Shown: positions 13,540-24,849 of the stretch, piece by piece
Layout of the letters: each line of letters starts with the position of its first letter
Position numbering within the stretch: the first letter of the stretch is position 1
DNA from: Ophiocordyceps camponoti-saundersi (nom. inval.)
Lineage: Eukaryota; Ascomycota; Sordariomycetes; Hypocreales; Ophiocordycipitaceae
Direction: 5' to 3'
NCBI GenBank assembly: GCA_003339415.1
Contig: PDHQ01000349.1
Span: 1 to 33,157 of the forward strand
DNA: 33,157 bases
Made by a program: the position numbers and the translations under genes
The notes under the pieces: generated by a model
The model's database searches: none
Told to the model about the DNA's origin: nothing
What the model saw: the letters and a program-made list of their open reading frames with translations, nothing else

Positions 13540-15060
13540 TACCCTATCCGCTATAAGATCCGAGGGTAGCGCTACTCTCGCCTTAGCCCCTTTTCGGTAC
13601 CGGGGCGGGCTTATTATTTATATTAAAGTAAAGTATAGCTTATAACTATATAAGGGCCGCGCGTAACTATTTCTAAAATTAAACCTTAATAAAGCTATTA
13701 TTAGTTTAGGATTAAGTTAGCTAGGAGTAGTTCTAAAACTTATAAAGTTAGTATATATAGTTACTATATATTTAGTTTTAGTATACTTTCGCGGTAAGGT
13801 AATTTCGGGATTATAAGGCGTAGTTCCCCTTATATAAGATATAGTTCTTAGTATTAATTTTAATAAAGGCTAAATATACGCTCTCCTTTTCTAAGTACGC
13901 TATAGCTATATATATTCTATAATATAGCTATTTTTAATAATATTTCGCTATATACTTATATTAATAATATTAATAATATTATTAAAGTTATATTATATTA
14001 TTATAAATTTCTATATAGGAGATTTCTATATTTATAATTAAGCTATTTTATATAAGTTTATTAGCGTTTCTTATATTAGTAATTCTTAGGATAATATAAG
14101 TGCGCGTTACTTCCTTATTATAGGGCTAAAGCGCTTAAACTTAGGTAATATTAACCTTATTATATTTCTTAATTTACTATAAGAGTATATCTTAGTTACT
14201 ATAAGCGGCCCTTACTTATACTCCCTTTGCTATAATAAAGAAGGTTTTTTAGCTATAAACCGCCCTCTTACCGAAAATAATAAGGATTTACTTAACTAAG
14301 CTTACTTATCTTTTATATTTTAAATAGAATATAACTATTATATCTTTATTAAGAAGTTATCTAATAGCCGATACGGCCTTATACTTTAAAGCTATATTTA
14401 TAGCCCGTACGATCTCTTATAAGGTTAGCTATAAGGTATTTACGTTAATTATAATATTTTTTATAAATATAGTAATTTCTTTATTAGAGCGATTAAGGAT
14501 AAGTTTAACTATTATACCGCTAGTAGTAGCTATAGAAGCTTATAATAGCTAAGTTAAACTAATATCGGGGCTAATAATTTATAGGAGTGCTTTTTATATA
14601 GCTTAAGTAACTATCTTTTTAATTAACTTAATAATCTTAAGTAAAAGTTAAATAACGTTTTAGTTTAGGGGGGTTATAAATTTCTTATAAAGTTTAGCTT
14701 TAAAAGCTACTATAATATTTTAAGCGTTAGAAAACGCTACGGTAAGCACTAGTAACTACTACGGCTAGTTTATTATAGGCTTCCTTTATATCGCTATTAT
14801 AAAGGTCCTATACCTGCTCCGCTTCTCCTCTTATTCTAACGCTACTATTATATTATCCTTAGCTAGACTAGAGGTATTATAGGGACTATCCTAGTCCCCG
14901 CGCACCCCTATCTATAACTATAGGCGCGTTGCCTACCCCTTAGGCCCCGGCCGAAGCCGCCGCGGGCGCTATTAACTCCTTCTCGATAATAAATATATAG
15001 TAAAAAGCGAAAGATTAAGTAACGGGTCCTATCCCGTTTTCGTAAAAGGTTATATTTTTC
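13540..15060 (+). pseudogene. Unidentified coding relic with GC-rich Ala/Pro tail
   Basis: From about 14070 a plus-strand frame reads NLGNINLIIFLNLL, VTISGPYLYSLCYNKEGF and INRPLTENNKDLLN, interrupted only by TAA/TAG codons that fit former Gln. Around 14890-14985 the base composition turns GC-rich, and the text becomes Ala/Pro-rich, as in a disordered tail. A near-perfect palindrome centred on GTAGCGCTAC lies at about 13562-13579. I do not recognise the protein. Its position beside other relics suggests a repeat-borne gene, since RIP normally acts on duplicated DNA. Confidence 0.4.
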
Positions 15061-15109
15061 TTATATAAAGGCTATATTAAAACTTAACCTTATAGTTATA
15101 TATTAAAAT

Positions 15110-15640
15110 AAAAATATATCTAAAGCTAAATAATCTAACTTTAACTATTTTAACTAAGATAATTAGATAGTCCGCGATTTAATATTAGCTATAATAAAAG
15201 AAAAAGATATAATCTAGGATATTTTAGCTAACTTTAATATAACTAAATATAATACTAAGCTATAATATACTTTATAAGTTAGTAACTTTATATAAGAAAA
15301 GTAAGATAAGGTAAATATATAATATAAGAAGTTTATAATTACGTAAGATAACTTATTTATTATTATTAAAGTTATCTTATCTATTATATATCTAATTTAT
15401 AGCGTTATCGGATATTAAGTTTTGCGAAAGCTTTATATAAACGATCTTAAACTATTTATATTACGTAAGGTATATTTAATACCCTTATAGCGGGTAATAT
15501 AAGATATAGCTACCTAATAAGGCTATAAGCTAAGTAAAGGAACAGATAAGCTTTAAGGTAAAGACCCTTACGCTTATAGGAACTTATTATTATAAGAAGT
15601 TAAGGGTAGGGAAACGTAAAGTTAAGTAAAAATAAACTAA
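15110..15640 (+). pseudogene. Unidentified coding relic, single frame
   Basis: A frame running from about 15188 to 15620 stays in register for roughly 140 codons, with every stop a TAA or TAG. Readable parts include DILANFNITKYNTKL, VSNFI-EK-DKVNI-YKKF, VILSIIYLIYSVIGY and KDPYAYRNLLL-EVKGRET. The mix of charged, Gln-rich and hydrophobic segments resembles a gag-like structural protein, but there is no diagnostic motif and I do not name a family. It lies just before a pyrimidine-rich tandem-repeat block. Confidence 0.45.
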
Positions 15641-15707
15641 GAATAATAACTTACTATAGTAGATATTAAGTTACTATAATAAGTATTAATAGTAATTATT
15701 AATAGCT

Positions 15708-15738
15708 ATTAGCTAGCTAAGAAGCTAGCTAAGAATCG
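15708..15738. repeat. AGCTAGCTAAGA short tandem repeat
   Basis: Two adjacent copies of an AGCTAGCTAAGA unit lie within a short AGCT-rich stretch. It is a minor local duplication with no evident function. Confidence 0.7.
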
Positions 15739-15744
15739 CTAACG

Positions 15745-16370
15745 GTTATTTATATTTATTTACCTTACTTATTATCTTTCTTTTCGGATATTTTATTTCT
15801 TATTTTTTTAGTATATTATACCTCGTATACCTTTAACCTTATATATTTTTATAAGTTTCGTGCACCCGATTAGATTATCTTCGTACACCTAATTAAATTA
15901 TTTTTATATACCTTATTTTCTTTTAACTATTCTCTTATTTAACCTACCTCTTCTTTTTACCTATATATATTTCTTTCAACTTATTAGATATTAGTTTATA
16001 TATTACCTTTTCTTCTTACCTATATATACCTCTTCTAACTTATTAGATATTAGTTTATATATAATTTTATATCTCTTTTCTCTCTTTTTATCTTACCGAG
16101 TATTAACGCTATCGTTTTCTTATTATATGCTTTTTTTCCTTATTTCTTTTTATTATATATTATAATCTATTATCGCGTATTTTCTTCTCCTTATCGTGCA
16201 CTTATTTCTCTTATCGTATACTTATTTTTCTTATATTTTCTTCTCCTTATTATATATTTATTTCTCTTATTATATATTTATTTTTCTTATTATATATTAT
16301 TATCTTTATATATATTATACCCTTATATATTATCTATCTCTTATTTCCTATAATTATCCTTATATAAATA
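15745..16370. repeat. Pyrimidine-rich block with tandem repeats
   Basis: The plus strand is strongly T/C-rich throughout. Two copies of a 59-bp unit (sharing AACTTATTAGATATTAG) start at about 15961 and 16020. Two copies of a 56-bp unit (starting CTTCTCCTTAT) lie at 16184-16239 and 16240-16295, themselves built of sub-repeats of about 20 bp. The 56-bp copies differ by RIP-type changes: GTGCAC in the first corresponds to ATATAT-like text in the second. The block may be an LTR or promoter region of a lost element, but no matching downstream copy was found. Confidence 0.75.
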
Positions 16371-16389
16371 TATAAGATTATAGATTACT

Positions 16390-17090
16390 TAATAGAAAAA
16401 AAAATTAACTTTAAGAAAAACTTTACTATTTATAAATAATATAAAAATATACGCTAGGAGTTTAAATAATACTAGGAAATATTTTATAAATAAATAAAAG
16501 AAAGCTAGAAATTTAAAATTTCTAAAAACTTAAAAATCTCTCTTATTATAAGTATTTTATATAGCTACGTTTTAGCTAAATAAATAGCTAAAAGAGACTA
16601 AGTAACTTAGTACCTCGCTAAAGTTATATAAAATAAATTAGTACTTTTAATAATTATAGTAAATATTTAAAAATTCTAAGTCTTAAAATAGGATATTATA
16701 ATAGATATATATATATTATATTACTTTAATAACTTATATAAGTTTCTAAGTATATAATCGTTTAATAGAGAGGAAAAACTAGAGTGCTTTAGGGGAAAAC
16801 CCCTTACTTAATATATTCGGCTAGCTTATAAGCTAATTACGTTATATCGGAAAGCTTAATTATTATAGGAAATATCCGAAATTACGCTAGTCCTAAGCGA
16901 GAAGTACCTATACTTCTTATCGCATATTTTATCTAAGTTCTAAGTAGTTCTAATATATATATTAGCAGATACTATAGTAAAAATATATATTACTTTATAA
17001 TTATACTCTATTACTAAATTATAGTTACTATTAAAGGGGACCTATTCCTCTAATAACTTACGTTATCTAATTATACTTTTACCTTACGCC
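16390..17090 (+). pseudogene. Unidentified coding relic (5' part)
   Basis: After the pyrimidine block, the plus strand shows coding texture (for example NNYSKYLKILSLKIGYYNRY near 16650 and FNREEKLECF near 16760), with stops limited mainly to TAA/TAG. The relic is followed by the tRNA-like/GC patch, and similar coding texture resumes beyond it. A gag-type protein of an LTR element would fit the position after a repeat block, but no motif proves it. Confidence 0.35.
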
Positions 17091-17094
17091 TTAC

Positions 17095-17225
17095 TTTACC
17101 TAAGCCTCGGCCGGGTTACTACTCTTACCGAGGGAGGAAAGGAGCCCGGTAAGGTTACTACTCCTACCGGGGTTATGCCGGGGTCGGACCGTACCCCGGC
17201 TATATAGTTAGGGTAAAAAATACCT
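17095..17225. repeat. GC-rich patch with imperfect direct repeat and hairpin
   Basis: This is one of the few GC-rich stretches in the window. A GGTTACTACTC(T/C)TACCG motif occurs twice, at about 17114 and 17153. A perfect 8-bp stem, GCCGGGGT (17177-17184) with ACCCCGGC (17193-17200), encloses an 8-base loop. The patch adjoins the 3' side of the tRNA-like sequence on the minus strand. It holds few CpA/TpG sites, so its composition may reflect sequence poor in RIP targets rather than protection. Confidence 0.8.
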
Positions 17226-17227
17226 AT

Positions 17228-17308
17228 ACCCTCCGCCGGATTCGAACTAACTACCTCTCTCGTAGGAGACTAATATCTCTAGACGCTTAACTACTACGCT
17301 AGGAGGGC
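17228..17308 (-). tRNA. tRNA-like sequence (degraded tRNA gene or tRNA-derived SINE head)
   Basis: On the minus strand an 81-nt sequence starts GCCCTCC and ends GGAGGGT, giving a 7-bp acceptor stem with one G-U pair. TAGCGTAGTAG at nucleotides 8-18 fits the A box/D arm, and GTTCGAATCC fits the B box/T arm. The T stem (GTTAG against CCGGC) is partly broken in ways C-to-T and G-to-A changes explain. The length exceeds a type I tRNA; TCTC-CTAC-GAGA could be a long variable arm, as in Ser/Leu tRNAs. No anticodon stem with a proper U33 loop can be drawn, so I give no amino acid. It may be a pseudogene or a tRNA-derived SINE. Confidence 0.55.
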
Positions 17309-17907
17309 ATTATAATAGATATATTACTAAAAAATTAGCTTATAAAGCTAGATAAGCTTTAAAGGTTATATAAAATAATATATAATTTCGCTAATATTAA
17401 AGTTAAGAGGGGTAAAGATAGTAAATTTCCTCTAATAATAGAGATTATTATAATAATAAAAGATATATAAAAATAAATCTTATTTACTACTAGTAAATCT
17501 TTCTCTAAAATAGCTTAGCGTTTATATAATTATATAATTATTAATATTAAGTAACTAATTTAAGATAAGCTTAAGGGCTAAGAAGATATAAATATATTAA
17601 AAGCTACCTTATTTAAACTAATACTTAAAAGAAATAGCTATAATTAATAATAAGTAATCGCTATACTTAGCTTTAAAATAGGAGCTTAGAATATTAAGAA
17701 GGTATCTAAGTTTAAAGTTAATTAGAATATATAACGCGTAATTAAAAAAAAAGCTACTTAGCTTATACCGCTAATTTCTATTATAAAACCGATAATTAAA
17801 CTAATAAATAAATAGGAAGAAGATAAATCGGATAGTTATATTTTAATCTCTATAAATAGAATTAGTAATAAGGATAAATAGCGTTTATTAATAAATAATA
17901 TACTTAT

Positions 17908-17955
17908 AAAAACGCTAATAAAAACGCTAATAAAAACGCTAATAAAAACGCTAAT
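17908..17955 (+). repeat. 12-bp tandem repeat, four exact copies
   Basis: AAAAACGCTAAT is repeated four times without change. It would encode Asn-Lys-Asn-Ala repeats in the frame of the surrounding relic. Exact identity between copies, in DNA where other repeats have diverged, points to recent expansion or to lack of CpA targets in the unit. Confidence 0.95.
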
Positions 17956-18142
17956 AAAATTAACGCTAGCTAAGCTAATAACCCCGAGTTTTACTAAGGC
18001 GATATTTATTCTAATAAGCTAACTAATAAGCTAACCGATTCCCTCTTAAACGACCCCGTTAAGCAGCTAACTAATTCCCTTTTAAATAACCCTATTAGGC
18101 CTATTATAGAAATCCGTTAAATAAGGATAGATAAAGATAACT

Positions 18143-18290
18143 CCTACCTCTAGTTTTACTACCTAGGTTCTAATAAAGAAAGTTATTATAACCCCTACCT
18201 TTAGTTCTATTACTTAGGTTCTAATAAAGAAAATTATTACGACCCCTACCTCTAGTTTTACTACCTAGGTTCTAATAACTATTACCTCTA
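18143..18290 (+). repeat. 51-bp tandem repeat, about three copies
   Basis: The unit starts CCTACCTCTAGTTTTACTAC; copies start at 18143, 18194 and 18245, the third being cut short after about 25 bases of good match and followed by a degenerate continuation. Each unit corresponds to 17 codons reading PYL-FYYLGSNKE-YY (the first dash is a TAG, probably former CAG). Copies differ mainly by C/T and A/G changes. Confidence 0.9.
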
Positions 18291-18849
18291 AAGTTACTAC
18301 CTTTACTATAATAGCTTTAGGAAAAATAATTACTTTATAGATATCTATTTTTATAAAAATAGCTATTTTATAAATTTTTATATTAATAGTAACGATCCCG
18401 CTTATATTTAAGTAGCTATAAGCCGCTAAGATTATTTATATAATAATTATAAACTTAAATATTTATAAAAGAAAGATATAAATTATATTAATAACTAAGT
18501 AATAAGCTAAAATAAAAGTACTTATAAATATAATAAGCGCTAAGATAGAAATATTTATAATTATTATAAATAAGTAAAAAGTTAGATAAATAACTAAATA
18601 ATAAACTATAATAAATAAATAAAAAGATTAATAAATAACTAAGATAAGAGAAATTATCCGCTATAAATATATAGAATTTTAGTTAATAATAAAAATAAAG
18701 TAAGGTATTAAATAAATAGTATTTATAAAGAAAAATAAAAAAATAATCCTTATTATTCGTAATAAATTAATAAGGATACTTAATTAAATATCGCTTTAAT
18801 TAAAAAAACTCCTAATAAATATAACTAATATTACCTAATTACTTTTATA

Positions 18850-20350
18850 TATTTTATAGATCCTACGCTTATAGTAACGCGGATATAGATTACTTATTCT
18901 TATATTATAAGCAGACTCCGCTTTTTTTATTACCTTATAGCGATAACCTTAAGCTACGCTTAAAGTAACTCTAAAGGGGAGGGTAATATTATATAAGTTA
19001 ATCGTAACCGCGAAAATTTTTTACCTAAAATATAGCTTTACTCTAAATCGTAGTAAATTTAGACTTAAGGGTTTACTATACCTCTTACTTTATTAGAAGC
19101 TAAGGCGAGTATTAATAAGATTATTTCGGGGGACGCCTTAGTTTTCGTATAGATAATTATTAAATAAGTAACGGAGTCCGAGAGAGTTCGGGGAGGCGCC
19201 CCCCTTACTCTAATTTTATTAATTAATAATATTTCCTTAGCTATTACGGCCGCGGTTTCCTTTTTTTTATAGCTTTAAGGGGAGCGGAACTCCTTTAATA
19301 TAGGCTATAGTTATAGCTAAAGCGCTAGAGAAAATTATTAAAAAATAAATTCCTAGGCGATATAAGCGTTAGCTTATAATTCGCTCCGATTTTATTATTA
19401 TTTTACTTTAAGTCTAAGGCCTTAAAGTAACTATAATAAATATTAATTATAGATTTTATAAGTAAGGCTAAGCTTTTATAATAAGGAAACTACTTAGTAA
19501 TAATATTATAATAATATTCTAAGATATTATTTATAAGCTCCGGTTTAATTTAAAGTAGCTTTATACCGCTTTCGGAGAAAAGGTACGCTTAACTAGTAAA
19601 GGTTATACTTTTATCGTAAAAAAAGTACTAGCGCGGGCCTTATAATAAGGCGGTAAGGAAGCTTTTTAAAAAAAGATTAAATTATTAAATAAGGTTTTAA
19701 TAATATAATTATATACGAAAAGATATTATTTAAGAACTTAGCGAAGTTCCTTTATAATTATTATTAATAGCGTAATAAACGTAAACTAAATTTATAATAG
19801 AGGTATAATAATATAAGCGGAGATTTTTAACGCGGAACCTTATAAGCTAAAAGTTTAACCTTAGTAATATTTTAAATATTATTAGCTTAGATATATTATT
19901 AAATATTATATAATAAAGCTATAATATAGCTAGTACTCCGCCTCTTTATATATAAAAAATAAGTTAGCTTACCTTATAGCGTATAGAAAAAAACCGCACT
20001 ATTACCCTTTTTATTAGGGGACTTACCTTAAGTAAAGTTAACTCTATTTTAAAATAAGAGCGGCGTAAGACCGGGCGAAAAATACTTATATTTCCTAACC
20101 TTAGAGATTTATAAATTAGAACTTTATATATACCGCCCCTCCTCCCCTTCTAGCGCTAACTAAAGTCTAATAATAGCTAGGGCGGAAATACTAGAAAGCG
20201 AATATAGTAGCTCCGCCTCTAACCCCCTCTCTAAACTTATCTATAGCTCCGCTATAATAGTTAGGCCGCCTTTTAGAACTAGCTATTATAAAATCTATTA
20301 TAAGCTAGTAAAACTTTTATATATTCCTTAATTATATTAATAAAGCTTTA
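18850..20350 (+). pseudogene. Unidentified coding relic
   Basis: Plus-strand frames show coding texture with GCG/CGC/GGC codons at regular intervals and TAA/TAG-only stops. Readable parts include FLLGDLP-VKLTLF near 20005 and YLYFLTLEIYKLELYIYRPSSPSSA near 20080-20160. No diagnostic transposase, RT or helicase motif could be seen. It precedes the copia insertion and may belong to the same lost element as the relics from 16.4 kb on, or be separate. Confidence 0.35.
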
Positions 20351-20359
20351 ATCGAATAA

Positions 20360-21037
20360 ATTATTTAGAATATTATAATTAAGCGTAGAGATTTAATTTA
20401 TAATAACGATAATATTTAGGAAAATAAGTAGTTATACGAACTTTATACTAGACTTAGATTATACGCACTTTTACTACCGCGGACTCCGCTCCGGAGGATA
20501 TATCGGCTTCCTAATTACTTATTATTACTAAACCTATTTAAGGTATAGAGTGCCGGGTACGGACCTAGTCTAGCCTTAAGCTAAGGTAACGCTTAAGGGG
20601 AGGGTTTTACTTTAAGTTCTCCGGTTTTTCCTACTTTTAGAATATATATAGGATAGTTCTAAGCTATATTAGGCATATTAGCGTATAAATATTATTATTA
20701 TTAATATTACTTAATTATAAGAGGCTATTAAGGAAATATTATAAGATATTTTCTAATTAATATTAATCTAAGAGGTTATTAAAAAAGTAATATATAATAT
20801 TTTTTAATTTATATTTATTTAAGATATTATCTAAACCTTTTTAAATATAATTATTAAGTTAATATTATACTAAGTAATAAAAGTATTTTTCGAAAAGTTT
20901 AATAAATAAATAATATCGGACCTATCTATATAATATTCTAACTAAATACCTAAATTAAAAAGGCCTATTATTATTACTTAGTTAGGTAATAAAGTAATTA
21001 AAAAAGTAAAGCTATTAGACTAAGAACGAGAAAAAAA
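20360..21037. other. AT-rich flank of the copia element with a degenerate direct repeat
   Basis: No gene is supported here. A degenerate pair of units of about 60 bases, each starting TAAGAGG-TATTAA, lies at about 20718-20830. The segment ends at the copia target duplication, and its continuation lies beyond 28363. Confidence 0.5.
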
Positions 21038-21042
21038 GTCTC
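21038..21042. repeat. 5-bp target-site duplication (left)
   Basis: GTCTC directly precedes the left LTR and recurs exactly after the right LTR at 28358-28362. A 5-bp duplication is typical of LTR retrotransposon integrase, and it shows that both element ends are original. Confidence 0.93.
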
Positions 21043-21343
21043 TATTAGATATTATCTCTCTATACCCCTTTATATTTACTATATAATATATATATAGAGG
21101 ATAGTATAGATATAGGGAAGCCTTTAACGAAATATATATTACTACCTAAGTCGTGCCTCGTACAACTTAGGAGGTAGGAGGTAGCTTAGATAAGAAAAAG
21201 GAGGATATAGAAGTAAAGTATTTTCTAGCTATATAGCCGCTCTTCCTTATATAATAAAAAAAAGGTATCTATCTCTAATTATACTTAATTTAAGTTACCT
21301 TTACTTTCTCTTACCTATACGTATATATAAAAACTACTTAATA
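21043..21343 (+). repeat. Copia left LTR (301 bp)
   Basis: It begins TATTAGATATTATC and ends CTACTTAATA. Aligned by eye with the right LTR there are about 19 differences over 301 bases without length change; all but one (T/A) are transitions, as expected from RIP acting separately on two copies. A 12-bp inverted repeat lies inside at 21145-21171. The left LTR would carry the promoter, but no TATA box can be told apart in this base composition. Confidence 0.96.
21145..21171. repeat. LTR hairpin (left copy)
   Basis: CCTAAGTCGTGC faces GTACAACTTAGG across a CTC loop. The stem is 12 bp with two imperfect positions, both explained by transitions; the right LTR has the same stem with perfect pairing. 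Two CpA/TpG sites still present here are lost in the right copy. Confidence 0.85.
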
Positions 21344-21399
21344 CTAATTAGTAGTTATATTAATTATTATTAGTTAATTATAGATTAGCTAAAATAATA

Positions 21400-23300
21400 A
21401 GATAGGTATTATATAATATTAAAAAGCCCCTATACTTATTATTAACTAATACTTATATTTTTACCTTACTTCTCGATACTAGTTTTTACTAAAAAGCTAT
21501 TTTTACCTAATATTACTATTAAGACTAAAAGATTAAAGTAATATATAATACTTACTAATAATAAAGTCCTTACCGAAGAGCTATATTTAGCCCGGTACTT
21601 TTTACTAGTTATATAATCTTACCTTTAATAGCGTTCCGGAAACGTAATAATAATAATATAGCTTCTATAATTTTAGAAGTTAAATAAGAAGTAGCAAATA
21701 TATTAATTATAATAACGGTAATAAATAAAACTTTAGCTTTATATAATAAAATAATAAAAGGAAGTAAAGTTAACCCTTATATCTAAACTTAAAGCACGAA
21801 CCTAGTTTATTAGGATATATAACCTAACCTTATATAACCTCCTAATAAGGTTAAATTAATAACGTTTATTACTTAGTAAATATACGATATTATTTACTTT
21901 AACCTTTATAAAGAAAACCTTCTTTATATAATCTAATTAGAACTTTAAGGATAGACTTACTACTAGCTAAAATATATTTACTATATATTCTTAAAAGAAC
22001 TAACTTAAATTATAATTATATAATATATTCCGCTTATCGGAAATAGTATATTAATTAAATACTTTATATAACTCCTTAAGACTAAACTAGAAAATATTTT
22101 ACCCCCTAGCTTATAAAAAGCCTTTTCTATATAGTTAGATTACCCCCCCTTTTCCGAACTAACTTTTTTAGATTATACGATATAAGCTTTATACTTAGTA
22201 TAGCCGCCTAAGTTAAGATATATCTTAATATAGCTATTATAAAATATCTTAGCCGAACCCTTACTTTATATAACTTATATATAAAAGTTAACTACTTTAT
22301 ATAACTTAAATATATAGCTACCCTTAGTAACCTTAACTTAGACCCTCCCGGAACCGATAAATTAAGCCTTAATAGGTATTATATAAGTTTATATACTACT
22401 ATTAATACGAAAAGTAGTAAATAGACTAATCTCCCTAAATAAGGTTACCGCCTTTCTTAAAAGTTAGTAAAAAGATTAGAATTATATAAGGCGGCTATAC
22501 GATATACTAATCGATAAGGCTAGGATTTTTATTAGCTATTACTCCTATATTAATATAATAAAAGATTAATTTTACGTTATTTTTCCGGATATTCTTTTAG
22601 ATAAAGCTTAGGACTATTATTTATACTTTATTAGATTAGATAAATAATAAGATAAAATTTATACTTTTTTAAATATATATTTTAATACTTATATAAACTA
22701 TTTATTATATTAAATAAATTAAACTACTTTTTCTTTTAATATCGTATAATAAGAAAACCCTAATAAAATTATAATAGATTTATTTAATACCCTTTTTAAT
22801 AAACTTTAACTTATTTAATAAGCTTTTAAACTTAACTATTAAGGAGAAAAGTAATTTCTTACTACTATTATATAAGCTTATCGCGGCGTTTTAAAACTTA
22901 AATTAGCTATAATATTTTAAGATATATTATACGAAATATTTATTAATCGCCTCCGTTCCTCTCTTACTATTATTATAGATAAAACTACTAATTAGTTCTT
23001 TATCGAATAACGCTATCTTAATTATAATAAGTATCGTATAAACCTTAGATAATCTTCTTTTACTCCCTACTAATAACGATCGCCCTTTATATAACGTTTT
23101 TCCCTATAGCGATACCGGTTCTAACCTTATATAATATAAAAATACTTTATATATAAAAAAAAAGATATTAGTTTATAAACTATAAGTTAGATAATATTTA
23201 ACGCGTATATAAATAATACCTTATTAGTTATAAAAAAACTAGCTAAGACCTCTTTACGGAGGAAGAATTTAGTATATTCCTCTTATTATATAAAAGTTTT
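21400..23300 (+). pseudogene. Copia gag relic
   Basis: The readable core is at about 22590-23050 in a frame offset by one from pol. It includes LDKA-DYYLYF, NY-GEK-FLTTII-AYRGVLKLKLA at about 22834-22910, and NRLRSSLTIIIDKTT at 22945-22989 followed by FFIE-RY. These match the capsid region of fungal copia polyproteins (YQGE-QL...A-RG-PE...LL-KLRSSL...YFVDR-Y). The protein would form the particle that houses reverse transcription. A CCHC knuckle expected near 23100-23250 is not visible. A frame change between this region and pol implies an indel or a former frameshift site. Confidence 0.7.
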
Positions 23301-23689
23301 AATAAATAAGATTCTTAGTTTTTATAATTATATAATAAAGACTCTAATATTAAAAAAGAAATTATTAGCGGCGAAAACGCGGTTTTATTTTTTATTATAG
23401 CGGCCTATATATACCGCTTTACTAGCGATAATATTTACTAACTAAAAGCTTTAGTAGTTCCCGCGGAATAATTCCTCCTTTCCAATATATATTATATAAT
23501 ATATTAAGGTAAGCTTTAAAATATAAGAGCTATATAAATCTTAACCGTAAGTAAACTATAAGTAGAAGCCTATATTTAGGAATACCTTTATATAACTATT
23601 AACTAGACCCTAACTAAGAATACGATTTATTTTAGCTTCTTAAAACTTACTAAGCTAATTAAAACTATTATTATATAAAACCCCCTTAG

Positions 23690-24640
23690 TAAAGTCCTTT
23701 ATTATATTCTTAATATTTTTACCTTATTCTTTTTCTATCTTAAGGATACTAACCGCCTTTATACTTTCTATAATAATATATAAGATATTATTATACGATA
23801 TAATAATATAATAGTTCCTATTATTAGGAAATAAAGATATCTATTCTTTAATATTTTAAAATAAAAATCTATATTATATTATATAAAATAAAAGTTACGA
23901 TAGCTTTACTAATATTTTAGCTACCTTTATATATAATAACTTTATAACTTATTAAAAAAAGCTAGTTTTTCGAATATAACCCTTATAGCTTTTAAGTTAA
24001 TTTAATAATTTTATTACTAATATTAGTTATATAATATAAAACTATATTAGTTTAAGTTCTCTATTAAAAATAACTATAATTTTAACTATTCCCTTATTAT
24101 TAATATTTTTTATCTTAATAGTAAGCTAATCCTATATACTATTAACGAAGCTATATCTTTCTAAGCCGCCGCTTTTATATAAAATATATTAGCGGTAAAC
24201 GCTTAGAACGCCTTATATAAGTACTAGATTTATATATACTAAGGCTTATTAGATATTATCTCTTATAACGCTAGGACTAACTTTTCCTTTTTAGAGTTTT
24301 ATACGAACGCGAAATTACTCGGCACTATATATAAAGAAATGCCCGTTAAAGCGTATTAAGCGATTAGCAAAGTTAAACATATATACGCCCCTCTTAAGTA
24401 AGCGTATAATATCTTATAATAAGAAATTAGTATTAAGACTAATAACGTAACTATTTTTTAAATAGCTATTAAGGCTATTAATAATATAAGTAAACTAGCT
24501 AAACTAGATAGCTTTATTTTAATATTTCTTATTTTTAGCGCTTACCCCTATATTTCGTATAACTTACCCCTAGCCCCTAATATTACTATAAGAGCTTAAG
24601 TAATTTAGCGCGCTATAAAATAAGTATAATAAATTAAAGC
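23690..24640 (+). pseudogene. Copia integrase relic (with GAG-pre-integrase region)
   Basis: LKDTNRLYTFYNN at about 23742-23780 and LYNLLKKASFSNITLIAFKLI at about 23940-24003 match the segment before integrase (DM-RLGVYFNN; RRFGHPSV-RLHNLLKKAGH). The core follows: YTINEAISF with the first aspartate now Asn (24144-24146), YNARTNFSFLEF with the second now Asn (24267-24269), and KVKHIYAPLK-AY where the catalytic glutamate should stand as E in VERYHAPLRRAY but reads Lys (about 24378). AYPYISYNLPLAP near 24540-24580 is the end-of-core GAYPRM block. All three catalytic changes are G-to-A. Confidence 0.88.
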
Positions 24641-24849
24641 TTAAGCGGATATTTTACGCGCTCTTTATACCTAAAATAGACCTAATTTATATAATATCTT
24701 ATCGCTTCTTTTTTAAAGCGAAGTTCTTATTTAGCGTAAAAAGGATAAATAGTAAGGTTCTTTTTATATTTTTAGTTTCGATAGCTAAGATATTATCCTT
24801 AAACTTCTTATAAGACTAATTAGATTTTATATAATATAAGTTAAACCTT

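Larger units (their letters stand above)
17310..18830 (+). pseudogene. Unidentified Gln/Asn/Tyr-rich coding relic with tandem repeats
   Basis: Plus-strand coding texture resumes after the tRNA-like patch and contains two in-frame repeat arrays. The first is four copies of a 12-bp unit (Asn-Lys-Asn-Ala); the second is about three copies of a 51-bp, 17-residue unit rich in Tyr. Downstream of the repeats the text is Asn/Lys/Tyr-rich and low in complexity. Both repeat lengths are multiples of three, which supports an origin as protein-coding sequence. I know no matching family; a structural or gag-like protein is possible. Confidence 0.4.

Noticed and set aside
8880..15060. Starship captain (DUF3435 tyrosine recombinase) or Crypton in the unidentified relics
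   Set aside because: No tyrosine-recombinase motif (R...H-x-x-R...Y) could be read in any frame, and no element boundaries were seen. The idea cannot be supported from this sequence.
17095..17308. Protein-coding reading of the tRNA-like region (plus-strand text containing AGFE-TTS)
   Set aside because: This text is the typical false translation of the complement of a tRNA T arm, and the RNA structure explains it better.
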